Below, piece by piece: positions 22,147 through 30,119 of a stretch of 30,439 nucleotides of DNA. How positions within the stretch are numbered: position 1 is the first letter of the stretch; every line of letters begins with the position of its first letter. Where the stretch lies: the NCBI GenBank assembly GCA_028866785.1, contig JAGWHN010000012.1:1-30439 (forward strand), written 5' to 3'. The stretch comes from Microcaldota archaeon (GTDB lineage Archaea; Micrarchaeota; Micrarchaeia; Micrarchaeales; CABMGC01). The position numbers and the translations under genes are program-made. The notes beneath the pieces are model-generated. The model saw nothing but the letters and a program-made list of their open reading frames with translations, had not been told where the DNA came from and made no database searches.

Positions 22147-23205
22147 TTATAGCCAGCTATTTATACCTTTTTGGCCCGAGCTGTGACGCAGCGCCACAAG
22201 CTTGTCCGCGTTCTTTGTGATTCTGTCGGGAGAAAATTCGTGCTCGTCGCACATGAACTTCATTATCGCATCCTTGCTAGGCGTAGCCTTTGCAATCTTC
22301 TCGTCCAGCTCCTTTGCACCAATCTCAAGCGTATCTGGCTTCATGAAGATTGCCTCTACCTCCTGAGGGTCCACCTCGAACTCGGTGTTGTATTTTTCTT
22401 TCACGTATGCCTCTATCTCCTTGAGGCTTTTGTGCTCGTTTACGATCTTGAGAGCAGTCTTTGGACCGACTTTGTCTATCCCCTCATTGAAATCTGTTCC
22501 AATGAGCATTCCCATCCAGATCAGCTGCTGCCTTGTGAGCTTTAGGTTGTCTAGTAATTTCTTCAGCAGTATCCTCTCCGGCTCCACTGTTATGTAAATC
22601 CCTTTTCCGGGGAGCTTCCTCTTTCCTGTTATCGTGAGATTTCGAACTATCACATCGGATCCAAACAAAAAGAGGTCATAGTCCTGGCTTGCTGCGGCAT
22701 ATACTATCCCCTCCCTTACCATCGTTGCCGCCTGCGCCTCACCCTCGCTTGGCGCCTGGATGTACGGCACGCCCATGTGCGTGAGCAGCTCCTTTGAGCT
22801 ATCCACAATCCACTTGTTGATCTTGCTGCTCTGCACTGCAAACGCCCTTGCCTCCTCCATCTGCCCCTGGGCCCTCGCCTTCTCCCACTCCGCCTGCGCC
22901 TCGTTCCTCCTATTCGCCCTTGCCTCAAGCGTTCTCTGCTTTAGCACTGGCGGCTTTCCGTCAAAGATGAAGATTGGAGCAACGCCCTGCTCAAGAAGGC
23001 TTGTTGTCCTGTAGAAAAGTCCGGAGAGGTGGCTGGTCACGCGATTCTTTGAGTCGGTTAGCGGAGTTCCATCTGGTCCCCTAATAATTGAGATGAACTG
23101 GTAGATTGTATTGTAGGCGTCGATTGCGACCCTCTTGCCTTCAAGGTCGCCTATCGAGATGTTCTCCTTTACCTCGGCGACTACCTTTCCCAGATCTACT
23201 GCCAT
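22147..23205 (-). CDS. fen: Flap endonuclease 1
   Basis: Structure-specific 5' nuclease that removes RNA-DNA flaps during Okazaki fragment maturation and repair. The 352-residue protein shows the N-terminal XPG block (AIDAYNTIYQF, with PIFIFDGKPP near 80), the internal block APSEGEAQAA and ASQDYDLFLFG, and the helix-hairpin-helix/H3TH region GTDFNEGIDKVGPKTALKI. The extreme C-terminus QKGINSWL resembles a PCNA-interacting peptide. The start ATG overlaps the stop of the MBF1 gene by one base (TAATG), implying translational coupling. The gene looks complete and unremarkable for an archaeal FEN1. Confidence 0.96.
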   Translation of the reverse strand: MAVDLGKVVAEVKENISIGDLEGKRVAIDAYNTIYQFISIIRGPDGTPLTDSKNRVTSHLSGLFYRTTSLLEQGVAPIFIFDGKPPVLKQRTLEARANRRNEAQAEWEKARAQGQMEEARAFAVQSSKINKWIVDSSKELLTHMGVPYIQAPSEGEAQAATMVREGIVYAAASQDYDLFLFGSDVIVRNLTITGKRKLPGKGIYITVEPERILLKKLLDNLKLTRQQLIWMGMLIGTDFNEGIDKVGPKTALKIVNEHKSLKEIEAYVKEKYNTEFEVDPQEVEAIFMKPDTLEIGAKELDEKIAKATPSKDAIMKFMCDEHEFSPDRITKNADKLVALRHSSGQKGINSWL

Positions 23206-23678
23206 TATTCCTCCTCTGTGTCTGCGCTGCCTTTCTTGAATGCGACATCTCCAAGTGTAAATGCCTGTTTTCTGCCGAAGCCCTCTGTTGACTCATCGCC
23301 GATCTTCTTCACCGCAAGCTTTATTCCAAGCTCCTTCTCAAGCTTCTTCCTAAGCGTGTCTGTAGGCAGTCCCCTTCCCTGCTCGACCCTCCTGAGCGTG
23401 CTCTCCTGTTCAGAGATTCTCTCCGCGAGCACCTTTAGCGGGAAACCGAGCTTCTCCCTTGCCTTGCGTATCTGCTCTCCAAAGTGGTCGACTATCTCGT
23501 CTTCTTCCTCCATCTTCTTCCTTGAATAGGCGCTTCCCTTCTCCACTTCCTGAAGGTTCATGCCCTTTAGAATCGTCTTGCCCTTTGAGCACGAGGTGCA
23601 AACCCACATCTGCGCCTCCTCAACTCTTGCCAGGTATATCTTTTCGGTCGACTTTCCGCAAATCTCGCAAGTTTCCAT
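23205..23678 (-). CDS. Multiprotein bridging factor 1 homologue (zinc ribbon + HTH)
   Basis: A 157-residue archaeal MBF1-type protein. The N-terminal zinc ribbon has CEIC (Cys4, Cys7) and CTSC (Cys27, Cys30). A charged linker leads to a Cro/C1-type helix-turn-helix at about 70-130, marked by IRKAREKLGFPLKVLAERI and ESTLRRVEQGRGLP. Archaeal MBF1 proteins are implicated in transcription and translation, but their exact role is debated. ATG at 23678 was preferred over a TTG at 23690, because the TATA-like box at 23711-23719 predicts transcription start near 23690. It is the first gene of a minus-strand run leading into FEN1. Confidence 0.93.
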   Translation of the reverse strand: METCEICGKSTEKIYLARVEEAQMWVCTSCSKGKTILKGMNLQEVEKGSAYSRKKMEEEDEIVDHFGEQIRKAREKLGFPLKVLAERISEQESTLRRVEQGRGLPTDTLRKKLEKELGIKLAVKKIGDESTEGFGRKQAFTLGDVAFKKGSADTEEE

Positions 23679-23710
23679 TCGTATCCCCAATCGTATATTG
23701 TGTGGGAAGC

Positions 23711-23729
23711 TATATAATTTATTTATACT
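23711..23729. promoter_or_regulatory. Divergent promoter between MBF1 and the site-2 protease
   Basis: The 72-nt gap holds aattatata on the minus strand (23711-23719) for MBF1 and tttatact (23722-23729) on the plus strand. The latter is centred about 25 nt before the ATG at 23751, consistent with a leaderless site-2 protease transcript. Confidence 0.45.
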
Positions 23730-23750
23730 ATTTACTCCTGCGCTGGTCGG

Positions 23751-25220
23751 ATGGCAAAACCAAAAAAGCTTAGGAAACCCTCTGAGAGAAGGGCAATAAC
23801 TGCGGCAGCCCTGCTTGCAAGCATCCTCATACTCTATTACCTAATCGAATTGAGCACACTTCCTGTACTTCAAAGGGGAATAATTGCGGTGGTTGCGCTA
23901 GTAATTGCAAGCCGCGTCATAATCGTTACAAATAACTTCAGGCAGATCTTCGGCGCATACCTCTTTGGGGGAAAGGCTGGGATAAATTTTGTGGATTCGC
24001 TCTCAAGGCATCACCCAAAGCTCTGGAATGCCTTTGCGGACTGGGGACTTGTGCTGAGCTTTGGGCTAGCGTCCTATTTCCTTTTCAGAAAACAGATATC
24101 AAGGAGAATGCTTGCATTCGGAATGGTTTCAATTTTTGCAATAGTCTACCTTGTGCTCCCATCCTCTGCAATCGCTTTCCAATTTGTAAATCTGCCTCAG
24201 ATAACCTCTCACATAAGCAGCGCTCCAAGTTCGGGTCCGTCTGCAAGCGTACTTACCTCCCCGGCATTTTATGCGATCAACGCAGTTCTGCTCTTTGGAG
24301 GCTTTTCACTTTTCATACTTTCAACTCTTGTCTATGCGGGACTTAGCATAATCTACAGCCTGCTTGTCTTTGCCCAGAGCCTCACAACAGCGACGCCAAA
24401 CTACGGCGCAATCAACTCTCAGGTTCCTGGCGTTGCACCACTTCTTCCAGGAATAACGATCCCACTCTTTGCCGGGATCGCGACCCTCGCCATACTCCTA
24501 ATCGTGCATGAGTTTTCGCACGGGATACTTGCAAGGGTGGCAAACGTAAAGCTAAAGGAAATAGGCATTCTCCTGCTCGGGGTGATACCCATCGGTGCAT
24601 ACGTTGAGCCTGATGAGAAGCAGATCAAGAAGCTTTCAAAGGAAAAGCAGAGCAGGATTCTAATTGCGGGAGTCGCAGCAAACATCGCAACATCGATAAT
24701 CGCATTCGTGCTTCTCTTTTTGCTCATTACTTATGTTCTTCCAAGCTTTGTTACCACAAAGGTGTTCATTACCGCAACTGCTCCCAACTCGCCCTCATTC
24801 AACATAATACCTTCAGGCTCCCAGGTGCTTGCGTGGAATGGCCATCCGGTATCCAACCTAAGCTCGCTTGAGGCGGCCGCATCATCGACGCCGTTTGCAA
24901 GAGTTGTGGTGAACACTAGTAAGGGCAACTACTCGCTCCTATCAAATGCGACCGGAAAAATCGGTGTATCGCTCTCGCAGACAAGCGGTCCGATCAATAC
25001 TCTTGGGGGCAGCATAGTCTACTTTGCATATATCGTGCTTTCGCTCTCCTTCCTGTTCAATTTCCTAATCGGTGTCGTTAATCTGCTTCCGGTTCCGGCA
25101 GTTGATGGGTGGCAGGTATTCCAGCTGGTTACAAAGGATAAGGGAATTCTGGCGGCACTTGCGTGGATAACCGTGCTTGCAGTGCTTGCAAACATTTTGC
25201 CGTGGTTTTGGACGCACTGA
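23751..25220 (+). CDS. Site-2 protease family intramembrane metalloprotease (M50)
   Basis: A 489-residue polytopic protein. The zinc site lies in membrane segments: HEFSH (His253, Glu254, His257) and the partner NLLPVPAVDGW with Asp452. Several extra N-terminal membrane segments precede the core. Between the two motifs, residues about 335-415 form a soluble, PDZ-like insert (NIIPSGSQVLAWNGHPVSNL resembles a PDZ repeat). Site-2 proteases cleave membrane-bound substrates such as anti-regulators or signal remnants; the target here is unknown. The first 12 residues are lysine/arginine-rich. The gene is convergent with carS, with adjoining stop codons, and its promoter is shared with MBF1. Confidence 0.9.
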   Translation: MAKPKKLRKPSERRAITAAALLASILILYYLIELSTLPVLQRGIIAVVALVIASRVIIVTNNFRQIFGAYLFGGKAGINFVDSLSRHHPKLWNAFADWGLVLSFGLASYFLFRKQISRRMLAFGMVSIFAIVYLVLPSSAIAFQFVNLPQITSHISSAPSSGPSASVLTSPAFYAINAVLLFGGFSLFILSTLVYAGLSIIYSLLVFAQSLTTATPNYGAINSQVPGVAPLLPGITIPLFAGIATLAILLIVHEFSHGILARVANVKLKEIGILLLGVIPIGAYVEPDEKQIKKLSKEKQSRILIAGVAANIATSIIAFVLLFLLITYVLPSFVTTKVFITATAPNSPSFNIIPSGSQVLAWNGHPVSNLSSLEAAASSTPFARVVVNTSKGNYSLLSNATGKIGVSLSQTSGPINTLGGSIVYFAYIVLSLSFLFNFLIGVVNLLPVPAVDGWQVFQLVTKDKGILAALAWITVLAVLANILPWFWTH

Positions 25221-25718
25221 TTACCAAGGAACAGATTTTAGCTTCCAGCTGTGCGCAACAGAGTTTGTGAAAAGATGGAGCGCCCCTGTTATCACAAGAA
25301 TGAAGACTATTCCGTAGATGCTCGGTAAGTTTCCGAGTGGTGCAGCAAACAGGATTGCAAATATCACGAAAAGGTACTGATCCATGAGTCCTGCTTTGTG
25401 TCCCGGTGACCTTCCTCCCCTTCTTTTAATGAAACTTCCGACCAGATCTCCAAAATGCGCGCCTAATGCCTCAAGTATTCCAATCTCAAGCATGAATGGA
25501 AGCGCAAATGACTCTCCAAATCCAATCAAAGCTCCGGCGAGCAGCCCCGCAACCAATCCCCTCCAGGTCTTGTTGTCTCCGAAGATCCTATTCTTGCTAA
25601 GCTTCCTCCCGTTGTCAATAGGCCTTCCACCTCCAAAAAGGACTGGAGCTCCGTTTGCAACGTATCCTGGTAAAATGTAGATTATCGGATAGATAATAAG
25701 TGAGTAAATATCAATCAT
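25221..25718 (-). CDS. carS: CDP-archaeol synthase
   Basis: Activates 2,3-di-O-geranylgeranylglyceryl phosphate with CTP to give CDP-archaeol, the precursor of archaeal ether-lipid head groups. The 165-residue membrane protein shows the family pattern: YILPGYVANGAPVLFGGGRPID near 15-36, RIFGDNKTWRG near 44-54, and GDLVGSFIKRRGG then GLMDQYLF further on. About five membrane segments are visible. It starts eight bases after the alaS stop with a ggcgag element upstream, so it is the third gene of the EXO5-like/alaS/carS run. Its presence is strong evidence that the window is archaeal. Confidence 0.93.
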   Translation of the reverse strand: MIDIYSLIIYPIIYILPGYVANGAPVLFGGGRPIDNGRKLSKNRIFGDNKTWRGLVAGLLAGALIGFGESFALPFMLEIGILEALGAHFGDLVGSFIKRRGGRSPGHKAGLMDQYLFVIFAILFAAPLGNLPSIYGIVFILVITGALHLFTNSVAHSWKLKSVPW

Positions 25719-25726
25719 TTTCTCGC

Positions 25727-28402
25727 CTAAACTTGCATCTTTCCCTCCGCGACCTTATTTGATCCGCCGCCCTTGAATCCCTTTGATGCAAGCTGGCTCT
25801 TTGCAAATTCTATGGCGCTCCTTCCTGAGTGCTCTCCACATGCGCACACAACGTCCCCCGCGGAGTTTGTTAGCAATACAACCGCTTTGCTGTTCTTCTC
25901 AACTATCGCCCCGGAAAGCTTCCTAAGTAGCTCCCTTGGCGCTTTCCCTAGATCCATTTCAATTAGATTCTTCTCTGCAAGTTGCTCCGCCATTATTGAG
26001 CTCACCACCTCGTTTGACTGGTTTAGCTTTTTGTACATCTCGCTGTAGTCCTCCCTTGCGGACTTGACTGCATCAAGGCTCTTCATCTTGTCAACATTCA
26101 TCTCATGTGCAATTCCTGTGAGCTCCCTATCCTCCTTTTGGAAGTAGTCAAGCGCCGCAGGACCTGCCGTGAACTCTATTCTATCTATTCCATCCGAAAT
26201 TCGGGCGGTTTCGATTATCTTCACCATTCCCATCCTGCTCTCCCTGTTCACAAGGTGAAGCCCTCCGCATGCCTGCGCGTCAAACACCTTTCCGTGCTTG
26301 TCTGCGATTGTTACAATCCTCATCTTCTTTGCAGGTACCCCGTGTCCCTGGTAAATAACAAATCCGTACTTTGACTCCGCCTCTCCCCTGTCAAGCCAGT
26401 TGACCTCAATCTTCATTCCGTCTGCAATGTGGTCGTTTGCAATTCTTTCAATTGCATCGACATCTGCATCGCTTAGCTTATCGTAATGGGTAAGGTCAAT
26501 TCTAGCCTTCGCATAATCTTTGAGAGTTCCCTCCTGCCAGATATGCTTTCCAAGGGCGCTTCTTGCGGACGAGTTCATCAGGTGCGTTGCGCTGTGGTGG
26601 ATCATCAGCCTATTCCTCCTGTCTTTGTCAACCTGCGCATCAACAGTTGAGCCGACCGCAAATCCCTTCTCCTTGCCTACGTCTTTTTCCATTGTATGGA
26701 CAATCACATCGCCCAGCTTTTGGGCGTCAGTGACCTTAACCCCATTTATCATTCCATGGTCGGCAAGCTGCCCTCCACCCTCTGGATAAAATGGCGACTT
26801 GTCAAGCACAACAAAATTCTTGTGGACAAAGAGCACCTTTGACTTTGACTCTGTCGCATAATCATAGTAAAGCTGCTCAGTCTTTGGCAGCTTTGGAAGT
26901 TCAACCTCAACCTTCGCTCCCTTGACCTTCTTTGCAAAGTCCCCCTGCAATATGTCCTCGTACCAGTTCTCCGGCATCTCTATCTTGATCCCCTTCTGGT
27001 GTGCAACGTCGTTTAGCAGCTCTGGGGTTACCCCGTAGCTTTCGTAGAGGAGCTTGAGCTCCTTTTGACCGAACTTGCTCGTCTTTGCGACCATCTGCTC
27101 AATTACCTTTGCGGAGTTGAGCTTGCTTTTCTCGTACCTGTCTTTCTCTATCGCAACTATCTTCTCAAGCGTCTCAAGCGCTCCCTCAAGCTCTGGATAA
27201 AGCTCATGGAGTGCTTCTGCATCTGCCCTTGCAACATCCAGTATTGTAAACTCAAATCCGTACCTCTCAATGAAGCTAAGCGCTCTTCGCAAAATGATTC
27301 GCAGGTTGTATCCGCCGCCTATATTTGATGGAAGGCCTCCGTCCGCTATCGCAAAGAGCAGGCTCCTTGTATGGTCTAGTATTGCATAGTAAGCGTGAAG
27401 CGGCTTGAGCTTCTTCTCATAGTCCTCTGTTGTGATTCCGACTCCCTTTAGCAATTGGGCAAGCCTCGTCTTTGCCTCCTTGGCCTCTGTCACGTCAAGC
27501 TCCCCTGAAATTGCCGCAAACTTCCTGAATAAAACATCATCAAAGTCAAGTCCTACTTCCTTGCCCATCTTCTTTATGGTGCCCTCAAATGCCGCCCTGT
27601 ATGCATTGTCGTATCCTGTGTAAAACCAGAGAAGCCTCTCAAAGCCCCATCCGACGTCGATAACTTTGTCATCAAGCTCCTTGATCTTACCATTTACGCA
27701 TTCAAACTCCGTGAAGACGCTGTTGACAAGCTCTATTCCATTTGCAAAGCTCTCAAGGCTCGGGCCAAACTCCGAGAAGTCTCCCATCGCCCAGACATCC
27801 TCGTGGTAAATCAGGTCATCCTTCTTAACCCCCAGAATTTCGGTGAGGAATTTGTAGTTGAGCTCAATGCACTTGTCCTTCCAGTATCCCTTCTTTGGGT
27901 ACTCAAAGGAGTGCTGCCCCGCCATCATGAATCCCGTGAAGTGCCTTCCGGTCACTCCCACGTTTTCAATATCACTGAACCTGAGGCATATCTGCGGGAC
28001 GACTAGCGGGTTTGATGGATACTCAAATCCCATCGCTCCGTTTTCTATTCTCTGGAAGTCCTGGATGCTTGCAATTGTGAAGTAAAGATCCGGCCTCCAT
28101 CTGCTCACCACAGGGTACCTCTGTATTGATGCGTGCCCGTTCTTTTTGAAGAACTCCGCAAACTTCTTCCAGAACTCAACATACCCTATCTTCACTGGCT
28201 TGTCCTTGAAGAAAGAGTAAGGCTCATGCTCTCCACACACTTTTCTTTCCTTCGTGCTCCAGAAATTCCTTCCGCAGTCAGCACACTTGTACCTTGAGTA
28301 TCCTTCCTCCTTGAAAATATCGACTAAGTAATAGTGCTCGAAGTTCTTGCTGAACTCCGCGCCCAGCGTCTTCTTGTTAAGCTCCGTCACTTGAGGTATC
28401 AT
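25727..28402 (-). CDS. alaS: Alanyl-tRNA synthetase, archaeal type
   Basis: Charges tRNA-Ala. The 891-residue protein has the archaeal N-terminal zinc element (CADCG and VCGEH), class II aminoacylation motifs with RFSDIENVGVTGRHFTGF, the tRNA-recognition region, the editing domain metal site HSATH (603-607) with CGGLH (Cys712, His716), and a C-terminal DHHA1-like domain ending near AIEFAKSQL and GGSNKVAEGK. Length is normal. ATG at 28402 overlaps the stop of the upstream nuclease gene (ATGA), so the two are translationally coupled; an open frame reading upstream to 28450 is ignored because it runs through that gene's 3' end. carS follows eight bases later. Confidence 0.97.
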   Translation of the reverse strand: MIPQVTELNKKTLGAEFSKNFEHYYLVDIFKEEGYSRYKCADCGRNFWSTKERKVCGEHEPYSFFKDKPVKIGYVEFWKKFAEFFKKNGHASIQRYPVVSRWRPDLYFTIASIQDFQRIENGAMGFEYPSNPLVVPQICLRFSDIENVGVTGRHFTGFMMAGQHSFEYPKKGYWKDKCIELNYKFLTEILGVKKDDLIYHEDVWAMGDFSEFGPSLESFANGIELVNSVFTEFECVNGKIKELDDKVIDVGWGFERLLWFYTGYDNAYRAAFEGTIKKMGKEVGLDFDDVLFRKFAAISGELDVTEAKEAKTRLAQLLKGVGITTEDYEKKLKPLHAYYAILDHTRSLLFAIADGGLPSNIGGGYNLRIILRRALSFIERYGFEFTILDVARADAEALHELYPELEGALETLEKIVAIEKDRYEKSKLNSAKVIEQMVAKTSKFGQKELKLLYESYGVTPELLNDVAHQKGIKIEMPENWYEDILQGDFAKKVKGAKVEVELPKLPKTEQLYYDYATESKSKVLFVHKNFVVLDKSPFYPEGGGQLADHGMINGVKVTDAQKLGDVIVHTMEKDVGKEKGFAVGSTVDAQVDKDRRNRLMIHHSATHLMNSSARSALGKHIWQEGTLKDYAKARIDLTHYDKLSDADVDAIERIANDHIADGMKIEVNWLDRGEAESKYGFVIYQGHGVPAKKMRIVTIADKHGKVFDAQACGGLHLVNRESRMGMVKIIETARISDGIDRIEFTAGPAALDYFQKEDRELTGIAHEMNVDKMKSLDAVKSAREDYSEMYKKLNQSNEVVSSIMAEQLAEKNLIEMDLGKAPRELLRKLSGAIVEKNSKAVVLLTNSAGDVVCACGEHSGRSAIEFAKSQLASKGFKGGGSNKVAEGKMQV

Positions 28403-29289
28403 GATGACCAAACCTTGCACTCCTTTCCAAAGAACCTGCACCAGTTGCACTTCCAGTTCTCTTCCTTTATGACCGGGCGAGCTGCTCTTTCCCCGAGCCA
28501 GTAGCCCATAACGTCAGTTAATGTCTTATCAAATTCAGATTTATTATATTCTACGTTCACCGATGCAAACTCCTCTCCCGTTGCCCTGTCAACATACGAG
28601 ATTAGCAGCGTGTCGCTCACCTGCGGCATCTTGTAGAGCTGCTCAAACATAAGGTTGTATATTGTGTTGAAGTTTCTCATTTCGGCGGGTATCCCTATTA
28701 TCTCAAGCTGCTTTAGGAATTTTTCCGAAAGCATCATGGTCTTGATGCCATATGATGCATAGAAATTTTGGTAGGTGTAGTTCCTTTTCTGCAGATCTTC
28801 AAGCAGCTTCTTGTAAACCATTATCTGCATCTTGTGGGTTCGCATTGTAGTCTCGCGAATCTCCTTCACGTTGCTCCCATCAAGCTTTGCGTTTAGCGAC
28901 TTTGTCTTTGTCTCAACGATTATTACTTTACCGTCCTTCACCTTGAGCTCGTCAATCTTTCCCGAGACCTTGAACCCATTAATCGAGCCGTAGACCTTGA
29001 TCTCCCTTCCTATTCCCTTCTCATTTAGCGCCTTGTAGGCAAGGTAGTTCTCGTACGCCTCCTTGTATAGAAAATCCGCATATCCCTGGGGCTCCGCATC
29101 AATTGCAACATGCGCCTGGACCTCAAGCGCCTTGTGCACTTTTGCGCCTCCTGCCATCGCCTTGGTGTACTCCTTTCCGTGGATGTAGTTTAGCTCCATC
29201 TGCAGCTCGCACCAGAACTGGCTTGCTATGTCCGTTGCGAGAATACTGTTCTTCTTTAGCTTCTCGAGCACGCCAATTTTACCCTCCAC
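28399..29289 (-). CDS. EXO5/Cas4-like Fe-S PD-(D/E)XK nuclease
   Basis: A 296-residue nuclease candidate. The catalytic core is KIDEL (Asp113) followed by VETKTK (Glu126, Lys128), the D...ExK signature of the PD-(D/E)XK superfamily. A cysteine near the N-terminus (Cys27 in FWCELQ) and three near the C-terminus (Cys281, Cys284, Cys291) are arranged as in Fe-S-binding EXO5, Cas4 and Dna2 nucleases. The region GGAKVHKALE (47-56) matches the family's conserved N-terminal motif. The start is a GTG at 29289 with aagg eight bases upstream; no in-frame ATG fits. No cas genes or repeats are near, so an EXO5-like DNA processing role is favoured over CRISPR adaptation. Confidence 0.8.
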   Translation of the reverse strand: MEGKIGVLEKLKKNSILATDIASQFWCELQMELNYIHGKEYTKAMAGGAKVHKALEVQAHVAIDAEPQGYADFLYKEAYENYLAYKALNEKGIGREIKVYGSINGFKVSGKIDELKVKDGKVIIVETKTKSLNAKLDGSNVKEIRETTMRTHKMQIMVYKKLLEDLQKRNYTYQNFYASYGIKTMMLSEKFLKQLEIIGIPAEMRNFNTIYNLMFEQLYKMPQVSDTLLISYVDRATGEEFASVNVEYNKSEFDKTLTDVMGYWLGERAARPVIKEENWKCNWCRFFGKECKVWSS

Positions 29290-29363
29290 AAAAAAACCTT
29301 CTTGTCAGACCGCCTATCAATCGTCACAGCAAAAAGCTCAGCGATTACCTCTGTCATCACTCG

Positions 29364-29373
29364 TATTTTTATT
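29364..29373 (+). promoter_or_regulatory. TATA-like box of the HAD phosphatase gene
   Basis: The sequence tatttttatt is centred about 28 nt before the ATG at 29397. The predicted transcript is leaderless or nearly so. Confidence 0.45.
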
Positions 29374-29396
29374 TGTTGGCAAGGTTAATAGCCCTT

Positions 29397-30038
29397 ATGA
29401 ACTCGCTTCTCAAGGATTACGACCTTTTCATTTTCGACTGGGACGGGACCCTTTCAACATCAACTATGCTGGTCAGGATCAGCCACTTTTTCAAGAAGAG
29501 GTACAACCCAGACTACATCCGCGCGCACGCTGACAAGTACAAGCAGCCTCAGAGCACCAACATGCCCTTCAGGTCGAGTGAGGCGCACGCGGTCGACTTC
29601 CTCTACGAGTTCTATGGCGCATTTGCAAAGCCAAAGCTCAGGGAGGGCACCCTGGAGCTTCTAAGGTCCCTAAAGAAGCGCAACAAGAAGATCGCCCTAT
29701 TTAGCGACGGTGCGCAGCACAGGGTGCACAGCGAGGTGAGAAAGCTCGGGCTCGAGGAGTACTTCGACGTGATACTAAGCGCCGAGACTATACACGCATA
29801 CAAGCCAAACCCTACTGGCATAACACTAATCTCAAGGGAGCTCTCGACGAGGAAGAACAGGTGCCTATACATTGGGGACATGTCGATCGACATCTTCACC
29901 GCGCGCTTTGCGGGAATAGATGTCTGCTCGGTCGGAAACGGGCTTGACCCGTACCCGACCCTTGTGGCCACAAAACCGGACTACATATTCGAATCAACAG
30001 ACGCGCTTGCTCGAAAAATCGAGGGCAAACGACGATAG
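29397..30038 (+). CDS. HAD-superfamily phosphatase
   Basis: A 213-residue soluble hydrolase. The four HAD motifs are present: DWDGT (Asp14 nucleophile, Asp16), SDG at 103-105, Lys136 in AYKPNP, and GDMSID with Asp161 and Asp165. A helical cap sits between motifs I and II (about 20-85), placing it with class-I phosphoglycolate-phosphatase-like or nucleotidase-like members; the substrate is not inferable. ATG at 29397 was chosen with the TATA-like box as support; the frame extends upstream to 29103 only by running antisense through the nuclease gene. It is transcribed divergently from that nuclease. Confidence 0.9.
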   Translation: MNSLLKDYDLFIFDWDGTLSTSTMLVRISHFFKKRYNPDYIRAHADKYKQPQSTNMPFRSSEAHAVDFLYEFYGAFAKPKLREGTLELLRSLKKRNKKIALFSDGAQHRVHSEVRKLGLEEYFDVILSAETIHAYKPNPTGITLISRELSTRKNRCLYIGDMSIDIFTARFAGIDVCSVGNGLDPYPTLVATKPDYIFESTDALARKIEGKRR

Positions 30039-30046
30039 ACGATACC

Positions 30047-30055
30047 TTTATAAAT
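30047..30055 (+). promoter_or_regulatory. TATA-like box of the TRAM-domain gene
   Basis: The sequence tttataaat predicts transcription start near 30076 and a leader of about 43 nt, longer than for most genes here. Confidence 0.5.
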
Positions 30056-30119
30056 CACAAATCCCATAACTTATCTACGTAGTAAAGCGTCTTAAAAGCG
30101 CAAATTCTACAGAGAAAAG

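Noticed and set aside
28399..29289. Cas4 of a CRISPR-Cas locus
   Set aside because: No other cas genes and no direct-repeat array in the window; coupling to alaS points to a housekeeping EXO5-like nuclease.
29103..29396. N-terminal extension of the HAD protein to the ATG at 29103
   Set aside because: The extra ~98 codons run antisense to the nuclease gene, have no domain-like sequence, and the ATG at 29397 starts right before the HAD motif I with a TATA-like box upstream.
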